Shown: positions 61,815 to 64,000 of the stretch, one piece after another
How positions within the stretch are numbered: position 1 is the first letter of the stretch
Layout: every line of letters starts with the position of its first letter
Assembly (NCBI RefSeq): GCF_051172195.1
Contig: NZ_JBPJAQ010000003.1
Coordinates: 620,001 to 684,000, forward strand
Reading direction: 5' to 3'
DNA length: 64,000 nucleotides
Source of the DNA: Paludibaculum fermentans_A
GTDB taxonomy: Bacteria; Acidobacteriota; Terriglobia; Bryobacterales; Bryobacteraceae
The notes under the pieces: generated by a model
Told to the model about the DNA's origin: nothing
The model's database searches: none
What the model saw: only the letters and a program-made list of their open reading frames with translations
Position numbers and translations under genes: made by a program

Positions 61815-64000
61815 ATGTGGGCTGACCTACGCCTTCGATTTTTCTCTCTCTTCCGCCGGAAGACTGTCGAATCCGAGATGGATGACGAGCTTCGATTTCA
61901 CATGGACCGGCAGTTGGAGAAGTATCTGCAGTCGGGCATGGAACGCGAGGCGGCCTTGCGGCGGGTCCGGCTTGAGTTTGGTGGATGGGAACAGGTGCGC
62001 GAGGAGTGCCGGGACGCGCGTGGCGTGGCGCTGGTAGAGACCCTGGGGCAGGATCTGCGCTATGGCTGGCGGACCCTGCGGAGATCACCCGGCTTCACTG
62101 CTGCGGCGTTGTTCACCCTCGCCCTGGGAATCGGGGCAAACACCTCCATCTTTTCGGTTGTCTATGGCGTAGTCCTGCGCCCCTTGCCGTTCCGCGACCC
62201 GGCCCGCCTCATCTTGATGAACGAGACTACGCCACGCGTCGGCGATGTGAGCGTCTCGTATCCGAACTTTCAGGATTGGCGCGCACAGAGCCGCAGCTTC
62301 GCTGCAATGTCGCAGGTGGCCGGAGTTCACTTCAACATGAGCGGCAGCGGCCAGCCGGAGAACATCTCCGGGCTGGCGGTTTCCACCAACTTTCTTTCCA
62401 TGCTGGGTGTCCGCCCCCTGGCTGGACGAGATTTCAGGCCTGAAGAAGAAAAGGCAGGCACGGCGCCGGTCCTGCTGCTGAGCTACTCCTTGTGGCAGTC
62501 GCATTTCGGCGCGGACCTGGGCGCGGTGGGCCGCACGATCCGGCTCGATAGCCGGGCCTATACGATCATTGGCGTCCTGCCGCCCGAATTCCGCTGGTCC
62601 GAGACCTGCGATGTGTTGGAGCCGGCGGGCGTCTGGGCCACCAACAACGACAGCGTCACCGAACGCGGCGAGCGCGGTGAGATGGTGGCGTTGGGCCGTC
62701 TGGCCGATGGCGTCAGCCCCATACAGGCGCGGGCGGAGATGACAGGGTTGGCCGCGCGGCTGGAGCGCGCATATCCGGAGGTAAACGCCCGGTTCGGGGT
62801 CCGGCTCCAGCCGCTGCGCGAGGTATTTTCCGGCGACGCGCGGCCTTCGATGATGCTGCTGCTCGGTGCGGCGCTCTTTGTGCTGTTGGTGGCCTGCGCG
62901 AATGTGGCGAACCTGTTCCTGATGCGGGGGGCGGTGCGCGCCCGGGAGATGGCGCTGCGGATTGCGATCGGCGCCAGCAGCGGCCGGATTGTGCGCCAGA
63001 TGCTGACCGAAAGCGTTCTGGTTGCCGTGCTGGGTGGGCTGGCGGGTGTCAGTCTGGCCACGGCCGGGATTCCTGCGATCTTGCGGCTGATTCCGCCGGA
63101 GACCTTGGCTGGCGCCAACGTGGAAATGAATGGAGCGGTGCTTCTGTTCTCGTTTGGCCTGGTCGTGCTGTCGATGTTTGTCTTCGGACTGGCTCCGGCG
63201 TTGAGTTCGACCAGGGGCGATGTCCAATCGGAGTTGAAAGAAGGTGGCAGGACGGCGGGATCCGCCGGGCGGAACCGGTGGCGCGGTCTTTTGGCGGCCA
63301 GTGAGGTAGCGCTGGCACTGGTCCTGCTGGTCGGCGCGGGCCTGATGATGAAGAGCCTCTACCGGCTTCTCTCCGTGGATTCCGGCTTCCGCGGGGAGCA
63401 TGTCGTCAAGTTCGAGATCAATCTGCGCACGGAGCGGTATCAGAAGGACCCGGCACTGATCGCCTTCTGGCAGCAGGTGATCGACCGTGTAGGCGAACTG
63501 CCTGGCGTGGAATCAGCTGCGCTGGGGACGGCGGTTCCTCTCACCGAAGACCATTGGCGCGCAGATATCACCGTTGAAGGCATGCCCTTGCCGGAGCCCG
63601 GCAGCTTTCCCCATCCGGACATGCACCTCGTTAGCCCCGCTTATGTCAGGACGCTCGGCATCCGCCTGCTGCGGGGCCGCGCCTTAGCTGACCAGGACCG
63701 GGAGAATGCGCAACGTGTGGCGATGGTGAATGCGAGTGTGGCGGAGCGCCTTTACCCCGGTGTGGACCCTGTGGGGAAACGGTTCGCCTTCGGCCGCCCC
63801 AGGCCAGGCCGTACGCAGAACTGGGTGACGATTGTCGGCGTCGTGGCCGACACCAGGCTGTATGGCCTGGCCAATCCATCCAGGCTGGAAGTGTATATCC
63901 CGTTCCGGCAGAGACCCAGCGATGCGATGACTCTGCTCGTAAAGACGAAGCAGGAGCCGGCGGCACTGGTGGCGGCGATTCGCAGCGCGGTGGCTTCCAT
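61815..64000 (+). CDS. FtsX/MacB-type permease (ADOP family), cut by the window edge
   Basis: An open frame from ATG 61815 reaches the window end (728 residues seen). It starts with MWADLRLRFFSLFRRK and the prefix MDDELRFHMDRQLEKYLQSG, then LFTLALGIGANTSIFSVVYG, a periplasmic domain, ACANVANLFLMRGAVRAREMALRIAIGA, the second half of the first FtsX module, and a second periplasmic domain with VVGVVADTRLYGLANPS at its end. The final FtsX module lies outside. It is the second PadR-linked ADOP permease in the window. Start is supported by AGGAG about 7 bases upstream. Confidence 0.92.
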   Translation, partial: MWADLRLRFFSLFRRKTVESEMDDELRFHMDRQLEKYLQSGMEREAALRRVRLEFGGWEQVREECRDARGVALVETLGQDLRYGWRTLRRSPGFTAAALFTLALGIGANTSIFSVVYGVVLRPLPFRDPARLILMNETTPRVGDVSVSYPNFQDWRAQSRSFAAMSQVAGVHFNMSGSGQPENISGLAVSTNFLSMLGVRPLAGRDFRPEEEKAGTAPVLLLSYSLWQSHFGADLGAVGRTIRLDSRAYTIIGVLPPEFRWSETCDVLEPAGVWATNNDSVTERGERGEMVALGRLADGVSPIQARAEMTGLAARLERAYPEVNARFGVRLQPLREVFSGDARPSMMLLLGAALFVLLVACANVANLFLMRGAVRAREMALRIAIGASSGRIVRQMLTESVLVAVLGGLAGVSLATAGIPAILRLIPPETLAGANVEMNGAVLLFSFGLVVLSMFVFGLAPALSSTRGDVQSELKEGGRTAGSAGRNRWRGLLAASEVALALVLLVGAGLMMKSLYRLLSVDSGFRGEHVVKFEINLRTERYQKDPALIAFWQQVIDRVGELPGVESAALGTAVPLTEDHWRADITVEGMPLPEPGSFPHPDMHLVSPAYVRTLGIRLLRGRALADQDRENAQRVAMVNASVAERLYPGVDPVGKRFAFGRPRPGRTQNWVTIVGVVADTRLYGLANPSRLEVYIPFRQRPSDAMTLLVKTKQEPAALVAAIRSAVAS

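Noticed and set aside
1..64000. tRNA, rRNA and CRISPR array
   Set aside because: No cloverleaf-type sequence, rRNA segment or regularly spaced short repeat with unique spacers was found; the tandem repeats seen have no spacers of array type.

Overview
The window reads as a chromosome segment of a high-GC acidobacterium of the Solibacteres/Bryobacterales type. Evidence for this is four FtsX/MacB-type orphan permeases of the acidobacterial duplicated orphan permease (ADOP) family, two of them paired with a small PadR regulator; a TIGR02999-type ECF sigma factor next to a TPR-bearing Ser/Thr kinase; a PEP-CTERM protein; and many secreted proteins of unknown function. No rRNA, tRNA, CRISPR array or complete insertion sequence was seen. 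Taxonomy is inferred from gene families, not from a marker gene.

Layout. 1-212 is the tail of an ADOP permease. 213-5582 looks like an accessory island: one 1334-residue SMC/RloC-like ATPase whose C-terminus appears to carry two LexA/S24-like folds, followed by 1.3 kb with only doubtful gene remnants. 5583-9753 holds small accessory genes: DUF4159, PEP-CTERM, secreted and membrane proteins. 9960-16562 has an ankyrin protein, a RibD-type reductase, a PQQ dehydrogenase, two tandem-repeat tracts and the N-terminal stump of a lost kinase gene. 16591-18325 is a short-chain dehydrogenase/esterase pair. 18526-20132 is a peroxide-defence operon: a Fur/PerR-like regulator, AhpC and AhpD. 20172-26130 holds carbohydrate or methyl-metabolism accessory genes. 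26127-31174 is a tight five-gene operon (iorA, iorB, paaK-like ligase, ACT protein, aminotransferase) that interconverts aromatic amino acids, aryl-pyruvates, aryl-acetyl-CoA and aryl-acetates. 31257-44266 includes MscS, a second UroD-like methyltransferase, an SbcD/SbcC-like pair (YhaO/YhaN type), an ADOP permease and a galactonate dehydratase. 44336-50390 carries a LytTR regulator, a GT-C glycosyltransferase-like protein, inositol-phosphate synthase with an epimerase, and an SGNH hydrolase. 50437-57021 has a metzincin-like secreted protease and the sigma/kinase pair. 57710-64000 has two PadR-ADOP modules with a tag DNA glycosylase between them.

The strongest lead for something undescribed is the ATPase at 262-4266. 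It combines an ABC-type head, a zinc-hook-like CxxC, a helical region and two degenerate S24-like domains in one chain, in an apparently lower-GC island. Other leads are a perfect 17-bp inverted repeat in front of a padR gene, a Fur-like operator fused with a nearly leaderless promoter, and several dispersed or tandem repeats.
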